The notes: a model not told the origin generated them from the sequence alone. 64,000 nucleotides of DNA from Caprimulgus europaeus (GCA_907165065.1 OU015532.1:41146839-41210838); one strand, 5' to 3'; positions 1-11,920 are shown, counted from the first letter of the stretch. Program-made: numbers and translations.

Positions 1-346
1 GTCGCCTGCCACCCTGCGGTGGTAGGAGAATGCCCAGGGTGACTTGCAAAGCAGCCTTTCACTTGTACTGCAGCCGGCATCAGGCTTTTCCCAGGGAGGG
101 GCCTTGCTCAAGGTCTGCTGCATTCATCCTTTTATTAAGGAGTTGCTTTAGATCTTGACCAACTGCTTTTCTTCCGAATTTAGATCTCTTTCTGGTCACC
201 TCGCTAGGCAGTGGCTTACTGGAAGGGAAGCCAGAGCACAATTATAACAACGATGTTCAGATAAAATTGATATGGACCCGGACATGGCAAACTCTGCCCC
301 GAACTCTGCTTCAGAATATTTGTATTTTTGTTCTTTGACTCTGCAG

Positions 347-1419
347 GCCACAGTAACAGAGCACAGTCCACAGTAATGGTGCCACCTTTTGCTCCAAATA
401 CAGAGACCACCCAGACAAGACTGTGGGACTTTCCAGAAAGAGACTCTGCTGAAAGACTGACCAGCAAAGGCTCACTCCTGAGGTAGGTAGGAGATCTGTG
501 CACAAGGCTGAGCAGACATCGGTGCTGTTTGTTTGTGCTTAGGTAGCAATCACCTGCAAAGAGATTGCCCTGAGCTCAAAAAGTCCCACTCCTCTGTCAC
601 TAATTCAGTAAAATACATTATTCTAGAGTATGAACCTATCTCAATTAATTTGTGTCACTTATTAAGTGCTACAGCCAGTTTTTAGAAATGAGTCTCACTA
701 CAGTCAGCCATATCCTGTCTGTGGTTGACGTCTTAGAATTGGGACACGCAGAGGAATTCTTGTATCACCTGTTGTAGGCACCAAAGTTACTGGGAAAAGT
801 ATCTGAACACTGGGTTACCTGTAAGCTCAATGGAGAGAGACTTGTTCCAACAGATGAGGGAATCAGATCAGGAGTCTCCAATAGGATTTTCCTCTGAACA
901 TTCTCTCCAGCAGGATCTGAAAGAAACCCAGCCTCCCCATTTAAGGAGCCAAACCAGTTTTCCAAAGTTGCCCTGTTTTAATACTTTCCTCAAGGGGTGT
1001 TTTGAGAATCAAACGCAGGCACGTACAGCAGCCACATTCAGAAATTTGGCCCGTAGGGTAACTCACTTTCTGTTGCATTTCGAGTCTGTAAAAAAATCTT
1101 GCAGGCGATAGTGCGAAATCCTAGTCCCTTGGCCTGGTAGATTGTTGATGCTGAGCTAGAAGCCTAACAAGTTCTTACATATACACAGTGACTTAAACTC
1201 CTCTAGATTGTACCTGATTTTTTGGTGATCCATGTTATTGACAGGAGAACACCTTCCTTCAGAATCAAACCGGAGAGAGGGTCTGCAGAATTTTCCAGAG
1301 ATTTTAAGGAAGATGAGACTGCAGCGACACGAGCCTCGATCACCACCCTTAGCCTAGAACAAAGTGGTGACAAACCAAAACCCCTTCCGTCTCCACTGGA
1401 AGCAGGAAGACAAAAATGA
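347..1419 (+). CDS. Two-exon C-terminal coding segment, unit 1 (unknown product)
   Basis: Exon A is 347-482, after the acceptor TTGACTCTGCAG and before the donor GTAGGT. Exon B is 1245-1419, after TTATTGACAG, ending in TGA. Exon A is open when it borrows one base from a preceding exon, and its last two bases (AG) join the first base of exon B (G) as an Arg codon, so splice phases agree. The joined tail is about 102 residues, basic and Ser/Thr/Pro-rich, with RRTPSF across the junction. Relative to unit 2 it has Phe-to-Ser and Ala-to-Thr changes in exon A. I do not recognise the protein. Its position just downstream of PH exons makes a spectrin-like C-terminal tail possible, but that is inference. 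No upstream exon with the needed phase was found. Confidence 0.4.
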
Positions 1420-1535
1420 CATTTGCCTCAATGAATACCAGACCGTTCACCGTTACATCTTAACCCAGCCCTCTGCAAATGTGTTGATATGTTTTAAAAG
1501 TTAATCGCTACCCCTGGAACTTATTTTAATTATGT

Positions 1536-1541
1536 ATTAAA
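1536..1541 (+). promoter_or_regulatory. ATTAAA poly(A) signal, unit 1
   Basis: The common variant poly(A) hexamer, 117 bases after the stop of exon B. A GT-rich stretch with TTTTGTGTATATG follows at about 1590-1602, the expected place of a downstream element. It supports exon B being a terminal exon. Confidence 0.4.
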
Positions 1542-4500
1542 TCTAGTAGAGCCATTCAATAGAATTAAACAAGATTGCATCTGGTATACTTTTGTGTATA
1601 TGACGACTGTCATTCATCATGTCCCTTAAGTGCTATCTACTCCAGGTTACCTACTGGAAGAGCAGAGGGACCTTTGAGACAGACAGCTAAAGTGAAGTGA
1701 TGAGACAGAAACGGGGAGCACTGAGCAGAGCACGAGGTGCAAGCTGTGAGTGAACAGCAGCCACCTGCAAGTAGCTTTGCAGATATCAACAGCTAAGATT
1801 TAAGAGAGTTGGACAGTTTGTACACCGACGGAGCAGAAGTCTCAAAGGCAATGTTTGCTACATCATTCCTGTAGTGTTTTGTCGTGTCCACAATCTTTCA
1901 TTTTTACAACACATGAACCAACAATTCCCTGACTGTTTGCCAATTCTTCCTGGATGAAGTTATGCGGGAAAAAAGTCCTGCAGTGTTTGTTTTTTTAATG
2001 GAATCTAAAACTAAAATCATGCATGAACAGTCAGTCTTTCAGTGTAAAAGGAGAGGAAAAGCAGGATAGCAAGCAGAAAGCCTAGTCCCCAGACCACTGC
2101 TCTCAGAAAGACCAAAAATTAGGTTGATTAAGAACCTATTGGGAAGCTGGATTGAGTGGCAGTTATATAATATTCTTTTGAGGAAAGACAGGGGAAGGAA
2201 AAAGCACACCAACCAAACGTGTCCTATAGTGTGTTAGCTGTGTAAAGTCTCAACTTGTTCTCATTATACTATTGGCCTTTTTCATTCTTCTAAATTCCTG
2301 TAGCTGAACAGTGTGTCAGGTGCACACAAATGATCAAATTTTTATCCCCACAGTGCACACAGAAAGTCCCAGCATGATGCAATACAGATAATCACATCAG
2401 TAGGAGTCTGTTCTTTTAGTAGTATAATGCTTATTTTGAAAAGATACCACCTTGGGCTAAGCATAGAAGTGTTGGTGGGGTGGGACAGCTTGACTTGCTT
2501 AGTGCTGCTTATACATTGGGTGACTTGCTTAGTGCTGCTTCACCCTGAGTGGATTTATGCCTCGAGTTTTGTATGGACCTTCCAAACCAGCACTTGTGCC
2601 CGTTATCCCCTGTTCCACCGTTACCGACAAGAGCATGGACCCATCAGCTTTGTACCTGCACTTCAGCACTTAAAGGTGCCACCATATCACCTTCTTTCCT
2701 GCCAGATTAAGCACGCGCAACTCTACCAGTCTCCCCTCACAACGCTGTGTGCCCCAGACCCCTGATCCATTTGTCACCAGCCAATGTCTAGAAGTCAACT
2801 CATTCATTGTCACCATTGTAGAAGGCAACGCAGCCAGTTTTCAAGCCATCTAACACTCAGTTTATCCGGCAAGACTTCCATAACTTCCAAACGAGAGTGC
2901 TCTTAGAGACAAGCCTTACAAAACTGATGAAAATTACATCTATTCTTCTCCACACGACCACATACCCAGTCATTTCACCATGAAGGATAATGACAAGGGC
3001 CAAGCCTCATGGCCCCTTAGTAAATCCATGCTGAATGTTCCTGATTGTCCTTCATGTGCTTGGAACGAATTCCAGGAGGACTTGCTGCATGACCTCACCA
3101 GTGGCTGTGGTGAGGCTGATTCGGCTTGTGTATAGTTTACCAGTGCCTTTTGTGGCTTCGCATTAGACTGGGTTCCGTCATGAGAGACCTCCTCCAGCCA
3201 ACATAATGCTTCGTAAGTAACAGAGCAACACTCTGAGAGTCATAGAGCCTGCTAGTGCAGCACTTTACTGAACACCTAGCTTCTCTAAGTAGACCCTGAC
3301 CTGCTGCTTCCCCAATGTTGGATCTCCCTCCTTCCTAGCCGTGCTGGTACACTCAGAGGCCTGGGAACAGGCTTTACCTATACGTACTGAGGAGAAAAAA
3401 AAGAAAAAAGAAGTACGCAATACTTCAGCCTTTTTCCATATGTCCATCACTAGGTTTTCTCCTCCATTTGTCTCCACAGGGCAAGACAGAGCAGAAAATC
3501 GGAACAAATTAGAATGAAAACTTGGGCCGTAATGCTGACATGCCTGGATGAAGTGGATAGTTATGTTGAACTCAAAGTTTTCCTACAGGGACTAGAGAGA
3601 ACCTCCTTGATGGACAGACATGCACACCCACACATGCCTGCACATGAATGTACTTGACTGAGGAGGTGCTCATGCTCCTAACTCATCGTCCCAACAGCCA
3701 TCTGTATTACTAGTTCCTCTTCAAGCACCAAGAGTGAGGTCCAAGTGTAAAGATGAAGCTCACACTAGGTCCCTGACCCCAGGGATGGCAGCCAGTCATT
3801 ATTGCATGTAAGCACTTACTGTGTGATTGCAAATGTTCATCGAGAATGAGCAGGGTTTGGGTTTCCAGGCATACACACCACACGTAAGCTGAATGCAACA
3901 GGGGCAATGCCCTTCCGTAAGGTATTTTATGTTGTACGTAGGTCTTCTACATTTCAAGTCCCACGTCCTTACGTGCACACCAAAGTCCCGGCACGGCGCA
4001 GTGCACTGAGGAGAAAGCTTAGGCGGCTCAAGCCATTGCTTCCCACGAGACGTAAGCTCAGTAAAACTCTAGCGCCGTAACTCTTGAAAGTGTGGCTCTT
4101 AAGCTGGGACGCACATGAGACATTCAACATTGCTTCTCCCAGTAAAGCTTCCCAGCAGAAACCACAAAGAGGCTGCTAGGGGCAAACATGCAATTAGAGC
4201 TGCGCAAGCATTTTTGTCCAAAGACGAAATGTCCATCCACCGCGATGGGCTCATAGAGAGCAAGTTTCTGCTCTGATTCTGAATTTGCTTTTTTCACCAG
4301 TCAGAAAGGAGCAGAGAAGCTCCAAAAGGGAAAAAGAGGCTCCTAGTGCACCTCAAAAGAACATGCTGATGAGACTGTTCACCTGAGATGCACATGAAGT
4401 CCTACACCAGACTTAGCCCAGGCTGACTGAGGCTGAAGGAAGGAGTGATCAGATGCCCTCCAGCATGTGGGTAGGGCCTTTTTTGGGCTTAAATACCTAT

Positions 4501-7204
4501 CTACTGGCGCAACCATTTGGCTTTTAGGCTCCAATTGTGAAGGCACGGTGCAATCACGAGGATAATATCTTTCGTTTTCCCTGCTTATCTCTGTTTCTGA
4601 ACCAAAGGAAAGCTACCTAGCCAAAGCTGGGAGAAAAGTGGTTTTTTTCGCCCAGGCAATGGAGCGGAGGGCTCTCCCTGAGAAATGGAGTATAAAGCTT
4701 CAAGCCTAACTCCTCAGACAAGGACTTCACCTTGAGTCCTTTTTTTTAGCCAGCGTGAAGCACAGTTCTTCTTTCCTGCGGTCTTCTCCTCTGCCTTACT
4801 GATTTTCCAGTGGGAGGGAAGGAGAGAGCATTACACCGAGTTTATGTAACTATTTCATGGGCACATGCAGCATCTAAGAGTTTAAATTTGTGTTCTGACT
4901 GATTCAGATCAGTCACTTGAATCCAACAAAGTGATCTAACGATTCCATTGGTTTTGGCGAGTCTGACTCTCTCGTTTGTTGCACCTCTGCTGGAGCTGCT
5001 GCCTGTCACAAAAAAAATACAGCAAATCAAAGTAATGGAAAACTGGTGAATTTTCCTTTATTGTTGATCTTTCTTTTCAAAAAAAAAAAATCCAACTAAA
5101 AACCCCAACTTTTTTTAAAAAAGAAATAGTTAGGTATTTTAAACTCATCATTGAATTAGTGACAATAAGGTTCAGTGAAAGGCATTTAAATCAAATCACC
5201 AAGAGGCAAAATAAAGCTGTGCTTTGGCTGTGGCTCAGCTGCCTTCCTGGCCTGCCTTGTGCCATTCCACTGAGGTGGGTTTTACCACAGGAGGTTGACT
5301 TTTTCCCACTGTTTTCCAGGTTCCCGCTGCCTTTGTAAACTAGAACATATTCTTTCTTATTTTTCCACCCAATCTTGAAACCAGTAAATGCCCTACAAAG
5401 TGTTCAGCCAGCATCTAGCATAAGCAGTTGCTAATACAACTGGGAAAAACGTAGACTTGTGTTTAAGCACATAGAGACTTTCACAGTTCTGGCGCTCCTT
5501 TGCAATATTTTATTTTTAATTAATATATTAGTAAACAGTCAAAAGACACAAGCAAGCAATTTCTATAAAGAGTACCTAATAGAAGAACAAACTTTTGGTT
5601 TGCGTTTGGCAGCAGATAGCAAGCTCTGTATTTGCAAGGGGGTTTCCAGCAAAAAGTTCATCTGCGAGCAGTGATCTGGGGTGCATTTTGGATGAGGTTA
5701 TTTTGCAGGCATGCATTCATCTTCAGTGGTTAAGCAGACATAACGCCAGAACAGCAAGGACAGGTTTATAAGAATGCCACGTGCTTTTTTTCACACACAC
5801 ACATCGTTTCATGACGAGATGCACAGAGACCGCTTTCTCCTCGCAGTGCCTCCTTTGGCTTTCATGCTCACACAGCCATTCAACAGCACGGGGCGCATGG
5901 CCAGGCAAGACTGGGCACAAGGAACAAACATACAAACTTTGGGGAACAAACGCACGATGTGGGCCATTCAGTGGGCCATTCCCTTAAACACCCTACAGGA
6001 AACGAGGAGCAGACCTGAGCGCAGGTCACTGATCAGCCATACGTCACTACAACTGCCCTCCATAGTTTTGTGGGTCTCAAGCTGTGCAAATTAGCTCTGA
6101 ACCAGAGCTCCGGTGTGCTGTGGGGAACAGCATGTGCCAGCCACCACTTCCCAACGAGCTGCATGGATAAGACCCACACCTGGGTCCCTCCTCCAGCCTT
6201 TGCCCTCGCAAACGCCCTCCAGGCCCTCCTGCCACACCGTCCGATCAGCAACATGCTCCCTGGACAACATGCTACAGAAAACAAGAAAAAAGCCAACCAA
6301 AACAAACAAAAAACCCACCTCTGATGGGCAATGATACAGGCCCCACATAATTTCAGGTTCTGAAATGCAAATTATAGTCAAAAAGAAACCCTACTATTGC
6401 TTAAGGTTACAGAGGTACCACACGGGGCCTCAAGGAGATCAAGGGGCACACATTAAAGAGCAGTCCCCAGCCCTACCCTAAGTGTTGCTACAACCTTGGG
6501 TGACAGTTGTCCTAGCAACAGGAGAGTCACACCACCTTCCCACATGGGCACAGCTACTGCCCATTCTCTCTATAATAGGGTTTAATAGACCCTCAGAAAA
6601 GCTGTGCTCTCTGACTGTGGGTAACCTGAAAACCCTATGGGGATTTTTTTGGCTCTTTCTCATTTCAGTGGGCATTTCTGTTTGCATTAGCAGCACTACG
6701 GATGCATCGAACACGCCCCAGCTATCAGTTCGTGGAGCATTTAGAGACCGGCTGTTCTCAGCACGGCTGAGCTGTCTCGCTGCTGGGCACATGCTGCCAA
6801 GGGTCACAAGAGTTAGCGCTAACTCACTGTAGCCCATGAACAAAACAGGGATATCTTTTTTTTGCAGCAGCAGCAGCAGAGTGTAAGCTGGTACAGAAAG
6901 TACCTGCCAAACTATCAGTGCACTTTATGCTACTCCACTGTAAATCATTTTCAACAAGAGAAAAAATATTATCACCAGCTCTGGGTGGGCTGTAATTTTG
7001 GTGGTTAGAAAAGCATGACTTTACTAAGAAAAAGTCACATTTGCAAAATTATTTTTGTTAAGCTATAACTGGATCGTGCAGTTATAGCAACAGCTATAAC
7101 CAAGCTTCTGTTAAGCTACCACCAGTTTTCAAAGGTACTTTCTGCAATTGTTTCAGAGGGGTTGCCTCTACCGCTATAATGGGCACATAAAGAGGTAAAC
7201 AACA

Positions 7205-7306
7205 GGTTGCCCAGAGAAGCAACAGGGAACCTGTGGATGCTCCTCCCTGGAAGTGTCCAAGGCCAGGCTGGATGAGGCTTTGAGCAACCTGGTCTGGTGG
7301 AAGGTG
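7205..7306 (+). mobile_element. CR1 LINE fragment, unit 1
   Basis: GGTTGCCCAGAGAAG ... AAGGCCAGGCTGGATGAGG ... GAGCAACCTGGTCTGGTGGAAGG matches the well-known 3' region of avian CR1 retrotransposons. The match stops at GGAAGGTG, before the rest of the CR1 3' end (the usual CCCTGCCCATGG and the terminal octamer repeats are absent), so the element is truncated at both ends. It abuts PH-domain coding sequence without a gap. Confidence 0.85.
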
Positions 7307-8118
7307 CTTGATTTCTATAATGATGAAGAAGAAGCATCTAAGGTAACTTGTTTTTTAAATTTTTTTTTTTGTAATCTCTGTGTTTACCTATGTAAAAATG
7401 CCTTTAAAAGAAAACAGTTACATTTGCTTTGTTTTAGAGCTGGGGTAAGCGGTTGTCTTTCAAACGTCAGCTGAGCAAAAAAATTCCAAAATTCTTCAGC
7501 TGACACCAAGTATAAGACAGAATAATAAGCTTTCAGAAATGTTAATATTCCTTCCTTAAAAGAAGTATCTTATTCAAGAATTGCCTTCACAATATAATGC
7601 AATAGTTCCTCTGTGCTTCTTCATATTCAGTGATCCTAGTTATAAAGTTAGAAGCAGAAAAAGATAGTGTGGGTGGGTGTCTGCAGGTTGGTATGGAATT
7701 GAATCCTAGCAGAAAAGACACAGAAGACATTTTGTTTTGATTTCATTCTCCTTCAGAACGTATCCACACTCCTGTCCCTCAGCATTCCTGGCACCAAATG
7801 CCAGAGGCTGGTAAACTACATCAGGAAAGAGAACGCTTTCATGTTGCGGTAAGTCTTATGGAGAAGTGCACTAATGAAATCCTACGCAGCTGCCTGTACG
7901 ATTGTATTTGCCTACAGTCACATAAGACTGTTTGGAGGTGTAACGGAAATGTCTTACAGTGCTTGCCCCACTCATAAGGACAGAAGGTATAAGGCAAGAC
8001 TAACTGGAATCCACCCTCTCCTATCCTTATTTACAGGCTGAGAGGTGGGGCAGAGTATTTCTTCGCAGCACCTTCTCAGACACTGATGGAGGACTGGCTT
8101 TCAATCACTACGGAATGA
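7307..8118 (+). pseudogene. Beta-spectrin-like PH domain, truncated, three exons, unit 1
   Basis: Exons 7307-7342, 7757-7848 and 8037-8118. Donors are AAG/GTAACT and GCG/GTAAGT; acceptors are CTCCTTCAG and TTATTTACAG. Phases agree (0 then 2). The 69 joined residues follow the spectrin PH pattern: LDFYNDEEEASK (FYKD strand), SLSIPGTKC, Y..K...F.LRL..GAEY.F.A, and M.DWL in the C-terminal helix. PH domains of this class bind phosphoinositides and help hold spectrin to membranes. The first two PH strands are missing, replaced by CR1 sequence. A TGA follows the helix at once. Either a pseudogene or a truncated product; SPTBN5-like or another beta-spectrin paralogue cannot be told apart here. Confidence 0.65.
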
Positions 8119-8144
8119 TATAGGTATGTTCTCACGTCTTCAAC

Positions 8145-8150
8145 AATAAA
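8145..8150 (+). promoter_or_regulatory. AATAAA poly(A) signal after PH stop, unit 1
   Basis: Canonical hexamer 27 bases after the TGA of the last PH exon. CTGTGTTTTTTAGC and GTGGTGGTGAG follow within 25 bases, a good U/GU-rich downstream element. An alternative donor GTATGT (8124) lies between stop and hexamer. Confidence 0.5.
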
Positions 8151-8606
8151 CTGTGTTTTTTAGCAAGTGGTGGTGAGAAAGAGAGAGCACAGAATGAGGT
8201 GTCCTTAGGCTGGGGCATTTTGAGCTGTCCTTTTTGCCTCTGTTATTCAGCAGCACACAAGTCGCCTGCCACCCTGCGGTGGTAGGAGAATGCCCAGGGT
8301 GACTTGCAAAGCAGCCTTTCACTTGTACTGCAGCCGGCATCAGGCTTTTCCCAGGGAGGGGCCTTGCTCAAGGTCTGCTGCATTCATCCTTTTATTAAGG
8401 AGTTGCTTTAGATCTTGACCAACTGCTTTTCTTCCGAATTTAGATCTCTTTCTGGTCACCTCGCTAGGCAGTGGCTTACTGGAAGGGAAGCCAGAGCACA
8501 ATTATAACAACGATGTTCAGATAAAATTGATATGGACCCGGACATGGCAAACTCTGCCCCGAACTCTGCTTCAGAATATTTGTATTTGTGTTCTTTGACT
8601 CTGCAG

Positions 8607-9685
8607 GCCACAGTAACAGAGCACAGTTCACAGTAATGGTGCCACCTTTTGCTCCAAATACAGAGACCACCCAGGCAAGACTGTGGGACTTTCCAGAAAG
8701 AGACTCCGCTGAAAGACTGACCAGCAAAGGCTCACTCCTGAGGTAGGTAGGAGATCTGTGCACAAGGCTGAGCAGACATCGGTGCTGTTTGTTTGTGCTT
8801 AGGTAGCAATCACCTGCAAAGAGATTGCCCTGAGCTCAAAAAGTCCCACTCCTCTGTCACTAATTCAGTAAAATACATTATTCTAGAGTATGAACCTCTC
8901 TCAATTAATTTGTGTCACTTATTAAGTGCTACAGCCAGTTTTTAGAAATGAGTCTCACTACAGTCAGCCATATCCTGTCTGTGGTTGACGTCTTAGAATT
9001 GGGACACGCAGAGGAATTCTTGTATCACCTGTTGTAGGCACCAAAGTTACTGGGAAAAGTATCTGATCTGAACACTGGGTTACCTGTAAGCTCAATGGAG
9101 AGAGACTTGTTCCAACAGATGAGGGAATCAGATCAGGAGTCTCCAATAGGATTTTCCTCTGAACATTCTCTCCAGCAGGATCTGAAAGAAACCCAGCCTC
9201 CCCATTTAAGGAGCCAAACCAGTTTTCCAAAGTTGCCCTGTTTTAATACTTTCCTCAAGGGGTGTTTTGAGAATCAAACGCAGGCACGTACAGCAGCCAC
9301 ATTCAGAAATTTGGCCCGTAGTGTAACTCACTTTCTGTTGCATTTCGAGTCTGTAAAAAGATCTTGCAGGCGATAGTGCGAAATCTTAGTCCCTTGGCCT
9401 GGTAGATTGTTGATGCTGAGCTAGAAGCCTAACAAGTTCTTACATATACACAGTGACTTAAACTCCTCTAGATTGTACCTGATTTTTCTGGTGATCCATG
9501 TTATTGACAGGAGAACACCTTCCTTCAGAATCAAACCGGAGAGAGGGTCTGCAGAATTTTCCAGAGATTTTAAGGAAGATGAGACTGCAGCGACACGAGC
9601 CTCGATCACCACCCTAAGCCTAGAACAAAGTGGTGACAAACCAAAACCGCTTCCGTCTCCACTGGAAGCAGGAAGACAAAAATGA
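8607..9685 (+). CDS. Two-exon C-terminal coding segment, unit 2 (unknown product)
   Basis: Exons 8607-8742 and 9511-9685, separated by a 768-base intron with GT and AG ends. Exon A encodes 44 full codons including MVPPFAPNTETTQARLWDF; exon B encodes 57 residues and TGA, including TPSFRIKPERGSAEF. Both are free of stops in the one frame that splicing permits. An ATTAAA lies 117 bases after the stop codon, followed by a GT-rich stretch, as in a vertebrate 3' end. This is the cleanest copy. Function unknown; low complexity and charge suggest a disordered tail. It may be the C-terminus of the gene that also contributed the PH exons, but the PH exon ends in phase 2 and exon A needs phase 1, so at least one exon is missing or broken. 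Confidence 0.45.
9095..9376 (+). other. Unassigned ORF between exons A and B, unit 2
   Basis: ATG-started frame of 93 residues (MERDLFQQMRESDQESP...) lying inside the intron between the two C-terminal exons. The first 60 residues have a protein-like composition rich in Gln, Ser and Glu. The only upstream AG (CTGTAAG) has no pyrimidine tract, and no phase-matched donor was found, so it is not a convincing exon. It is also open in the other units (for example 830-1111 and 17390-17671), with a frame change at its end in unit 4. Probably chance or an exon remnant. Confidence 0.15.
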
Positions 9686-9801
9686 CATTTGCCTCAATGA
9701 ATACCAGACCGTTCATCGTTACATCTTAACCCAGCCCTCTGCAAATGTGTTGATATGTTTTAAAAGTTAATCGCTACCCCTGGAACTTATTTTAATTATG
9801 T

Positions 9802-9807
9802 ATTAAA
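9802..9807 (+). promoter_or_regulatory. ATTAAA poly(A) signal, unit 2
   Basis: Same position relative to exon B as in unit 1, with the same GT-rich downstream stretch (about 9856-9868). Present in every unit. Confidence 0.4.
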
Positions 9808-10577
9808 TCTAGTAGAGCCAGTCAATAGAATTAAACAAGATTGCATCTGGTATACTTTTGTGTATATGACGACTGTCATTCATCATGTCCCTTAAGTGCT
9901 ATCTACTCCAGGTTACCTACTGGAAGAGCAGAGGGACCTTTGAGACAGACAGCTAAAGTGAAGTGATGAGACAGAAACGGGGAGCACTGAGCAGAGCACG
10001 AGGTGCAAGCTGTGAGTGAACAGCAGCCACCTGCAAGTAGCTTTGCAGATATCAACAGCTAAGATTTAAGAGAGTTGGACAGTTTGTACACCGACGGAGC
10101 AGAAGTCTCAAAGGCAATGTTTGCTACATCATTCCTGTAGTGTTTTGTCGTGTCCACAATCTTTCATTTTTACAACACATGAACCAACAATTCCCTGACT
10201 GTTTGCCAATTCTTCCTGGATGAAGTTATGCGGGAAAAAAGTCCTGCAGTGTTAGTCATTTTTAATGGAATCTAAAACTAAAATCATGCATGAACAGTCA
10301 GTCTTTCAGTGTAAAAGGAGAGGAAAAGCAGGATAGCAAGCAGAAAGCCTAGTCCCCAGACCACTGCTCTCAGAAAGACCAAAAATTAGGTTGATTAAGA
10401 ACCTATTGGGAAGCTGGATTGAGTGGCAGTTATATAATATTCTTTTGAGGAAAGACAGGGGAAGGAAAAAACACACCAACCAAACGTGTCCTATAGTGTG
10501 TTAGCTGTGTAAAGTCTCAACTTGTTCTCATTATACTATTGGCCTTTTTCATTCTTCTAAATTCCTGTAGCTGAACA
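9808..10577. other. No recognisable gene, unit 2
   Basis: AT-leaning sequence after the ATTAAA signal. I see no exon with paired splice sites, no transposon signature and no RNA gene. The homologous stretch in every unit (for example 1542-2426 and 18099-18873) is the same. Confidence 0.5.
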
Positions 10578-11060
10578 GTGTGTCAGGTGCACACAAATGA
10601 TCAAATTTTTATCCCCACAGTGCACACAGGAAAGTCCCAGCATGATGCAATACAGATAATCACATCAGTAGGAGTCTGTTCTTTTAGTAGTATAATGCTT
10701 ATTTTGAAAAGATACCACCTTGGGCTAAGCATAGAAGTGTTGGTGGGGTGGGACAGCTTGACTTGCTTAGTGCTGCTTATACATTGGGTGACTTGCTTAG
10801 TGCTGCTTCACCCTGAATGGATTTATGCCTCGAGTTTTGTATGGACCTTCCAAACCAGCACTTGTGCCCGTTATCCCCTGTTCCACCGTTACCGACAAGA
10901 GCATGGACCCATCAGCTTTGTACCTGCACTTCAGCACTTAAAGGTGCCACCATATCACCTTCTTTCCTGCCAGATTAAGCACGCGCAACTCTACCAGTCT
11001 CCCCTCACAACGCTGTGTGCCCCCAGACCCCTGATCCATTTGTCACCAGCCAATGTCTAG
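10578..11060 (+). other. Unassigned 160-codon open frame, unit 2
   Basis: Open for 483 bases; it begins at a GTG, the first in-frame ATG being at 10698. The product would be hydrophobic, with WDSLTCLVLL and WVTCLVLL produced by an internal 30-bp repeat. It is open in units 2-8 but broken by a missing base in unit 1. No family recognised, no start context, and no spliced context. Units are too similar for conservation to count as evidence. Likely non-coding. Confidence 0.15.
10759..10808 (+). repeat. Direct repeat, 20 bp at 30-bp period, unit 2
   Basis: TGACTTGCTTAGTGCTGCTT occurs at 10759-10778 and again at 10789-10808. Both copies are present in each unit, so the local duplication is older than the amplification. 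Confidence 0.9.
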
Positions 11061-11096
11061 AAGTCAACTCATTCATTGTCACCATTGTAGAAGGCA

Positions 11097-11405
11097 ATGC
11101 AGCCAGTTTTCAAGCCATCTAACACTCAGTTTATCCGGCAAGACTTCCATAACTTCCAAACGAGAGTGCTCTTAGAGACAAGCCTTACAAAAACTAATGC
11201 AAATTACATCTATTCTTCTCCACACGACCACATACCCAGTCATTTCACCATGAAGGATAATGACAGGGGCCAAGCCTCATGGCCCCTTAGTAAATCCATG
11301 CTGAATGTTCCTGATTGTCCTTCATGTGCTTGGAACGAATTCCAGGAGGACTTGCTGCATGACCTCACCAGTGGCTGTGGTGAGGCTGATTCGGCTTGTG
11401 TATAG
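11097..11405 (+). other. Unassigned 102-codon open frame, unit 2
   Basis: ATG-started frame (MQPVFKPSNTQFIRQDF...) ending DSACV and TAG. In units 4-8 the ATG is changed to ACG (GGCAACGCAG), leaving a shorter frame that starts at CTG. The composition is not obviously low complexity, but I do not recognise it and see no splice context. Probably chance. Confidence 0.15.
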
Positions 11406-11751
11406 TTTACCAGTGCCTTTTGTGGCTTCGCATTAGACTGGGTTCCGTCATGAGACCTCCTCCAGCCAACATAATGCTTCGTAAGTAACAGAGCAACACT
11501 CTGAGAGTCATAGAGCCTGCTAGTGCAGCACTTTACTGAACACCTAGCTTCTCTAAGTAGACCCTGACCTGCTGCTTCCCCAATGTTGGATCTCCCAAGT
11601 TCTTCCCTAGCCATGCTGGTACACTCAGAGGCCTGGGAACAGGCTTTACCTATACGTACAGAGGAGAAAAAAAAAGAAAAAGAAGTACGCAATACTTCAG
11701 CCTTTTCCATATTGTCCATCACTAGGTTTTCTCCTCCATTTGTCTCCACAG

Positions 11752-11920
11752 GGCAAGACAGAGCAGAAAATCGGAACAAATTAGAATGAAAACCTGGGCC
11801 GTAATGCTGACATGCCTGGATGAAGTGGATAGTTATGTTGAACTCAAAGTTTTCCTACAGGGGACTAGAGAGAACCTCCTTGATGGACAGACATGCACAC
11901 CCACACATGCCTGCACATGA
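11752..11920 (+). other. Possible isolated exon after strong 3' splice site, unit 2
   Basis: TTTTCTCCTCCATTTGTCTCCACAG (11727-11751) is a very good polypyrimidine tract and acceptor, with possible branch sequence TCATCACTA-like just upstream (about 11717-11724). The following frame, taking one base from a prior exon, is open for 55 codons (includes RMKTWAVMLTCLDEVDSYVE) to TGA at 11918. No convincing donor follows. No family recognised. In unit 1 a missing base (near 3590) breaks it. Confidence 0.2.

Larger units (their letters stand above)
1..8260 (+). repeat. Macrosatellite unit 1 (8260 bp)
   Basis: First of eight head-to-tail units; the sequence at its start recurs at 8261, 16556, 24853, 33121, 41425, 49693 and 57961. 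Diagnostic states: intact frame in the C-terminal exon (1245-1419), a long uninterrupted CA run near 5793, T8 followed by five CAG near 6856, and no 39-bp intron deletion. It differs from the other units most strongly between about 3320 and 4800, where single-base gains and losses are crowded. The phase of the unit start is arbitrary because the array is cut by the window edge. Confidence 0.97.

Noticed and set aside
8261-8300. CCACCCTGCGGTGG as a functional hairpin or unit boundary
   Set aside because: The stem is only 5 bp, and the unit start was chosen arbitrarily at the window edge.
11240-11779. Longest open frame of the window (179 codons, minus strand), also at 36101-36640
   Set aside because: It exists only in units 2 and 5, where a 2-bp deletion joins two frames; other units have 124 codons or less. 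No start context, splice context or recognisable family.
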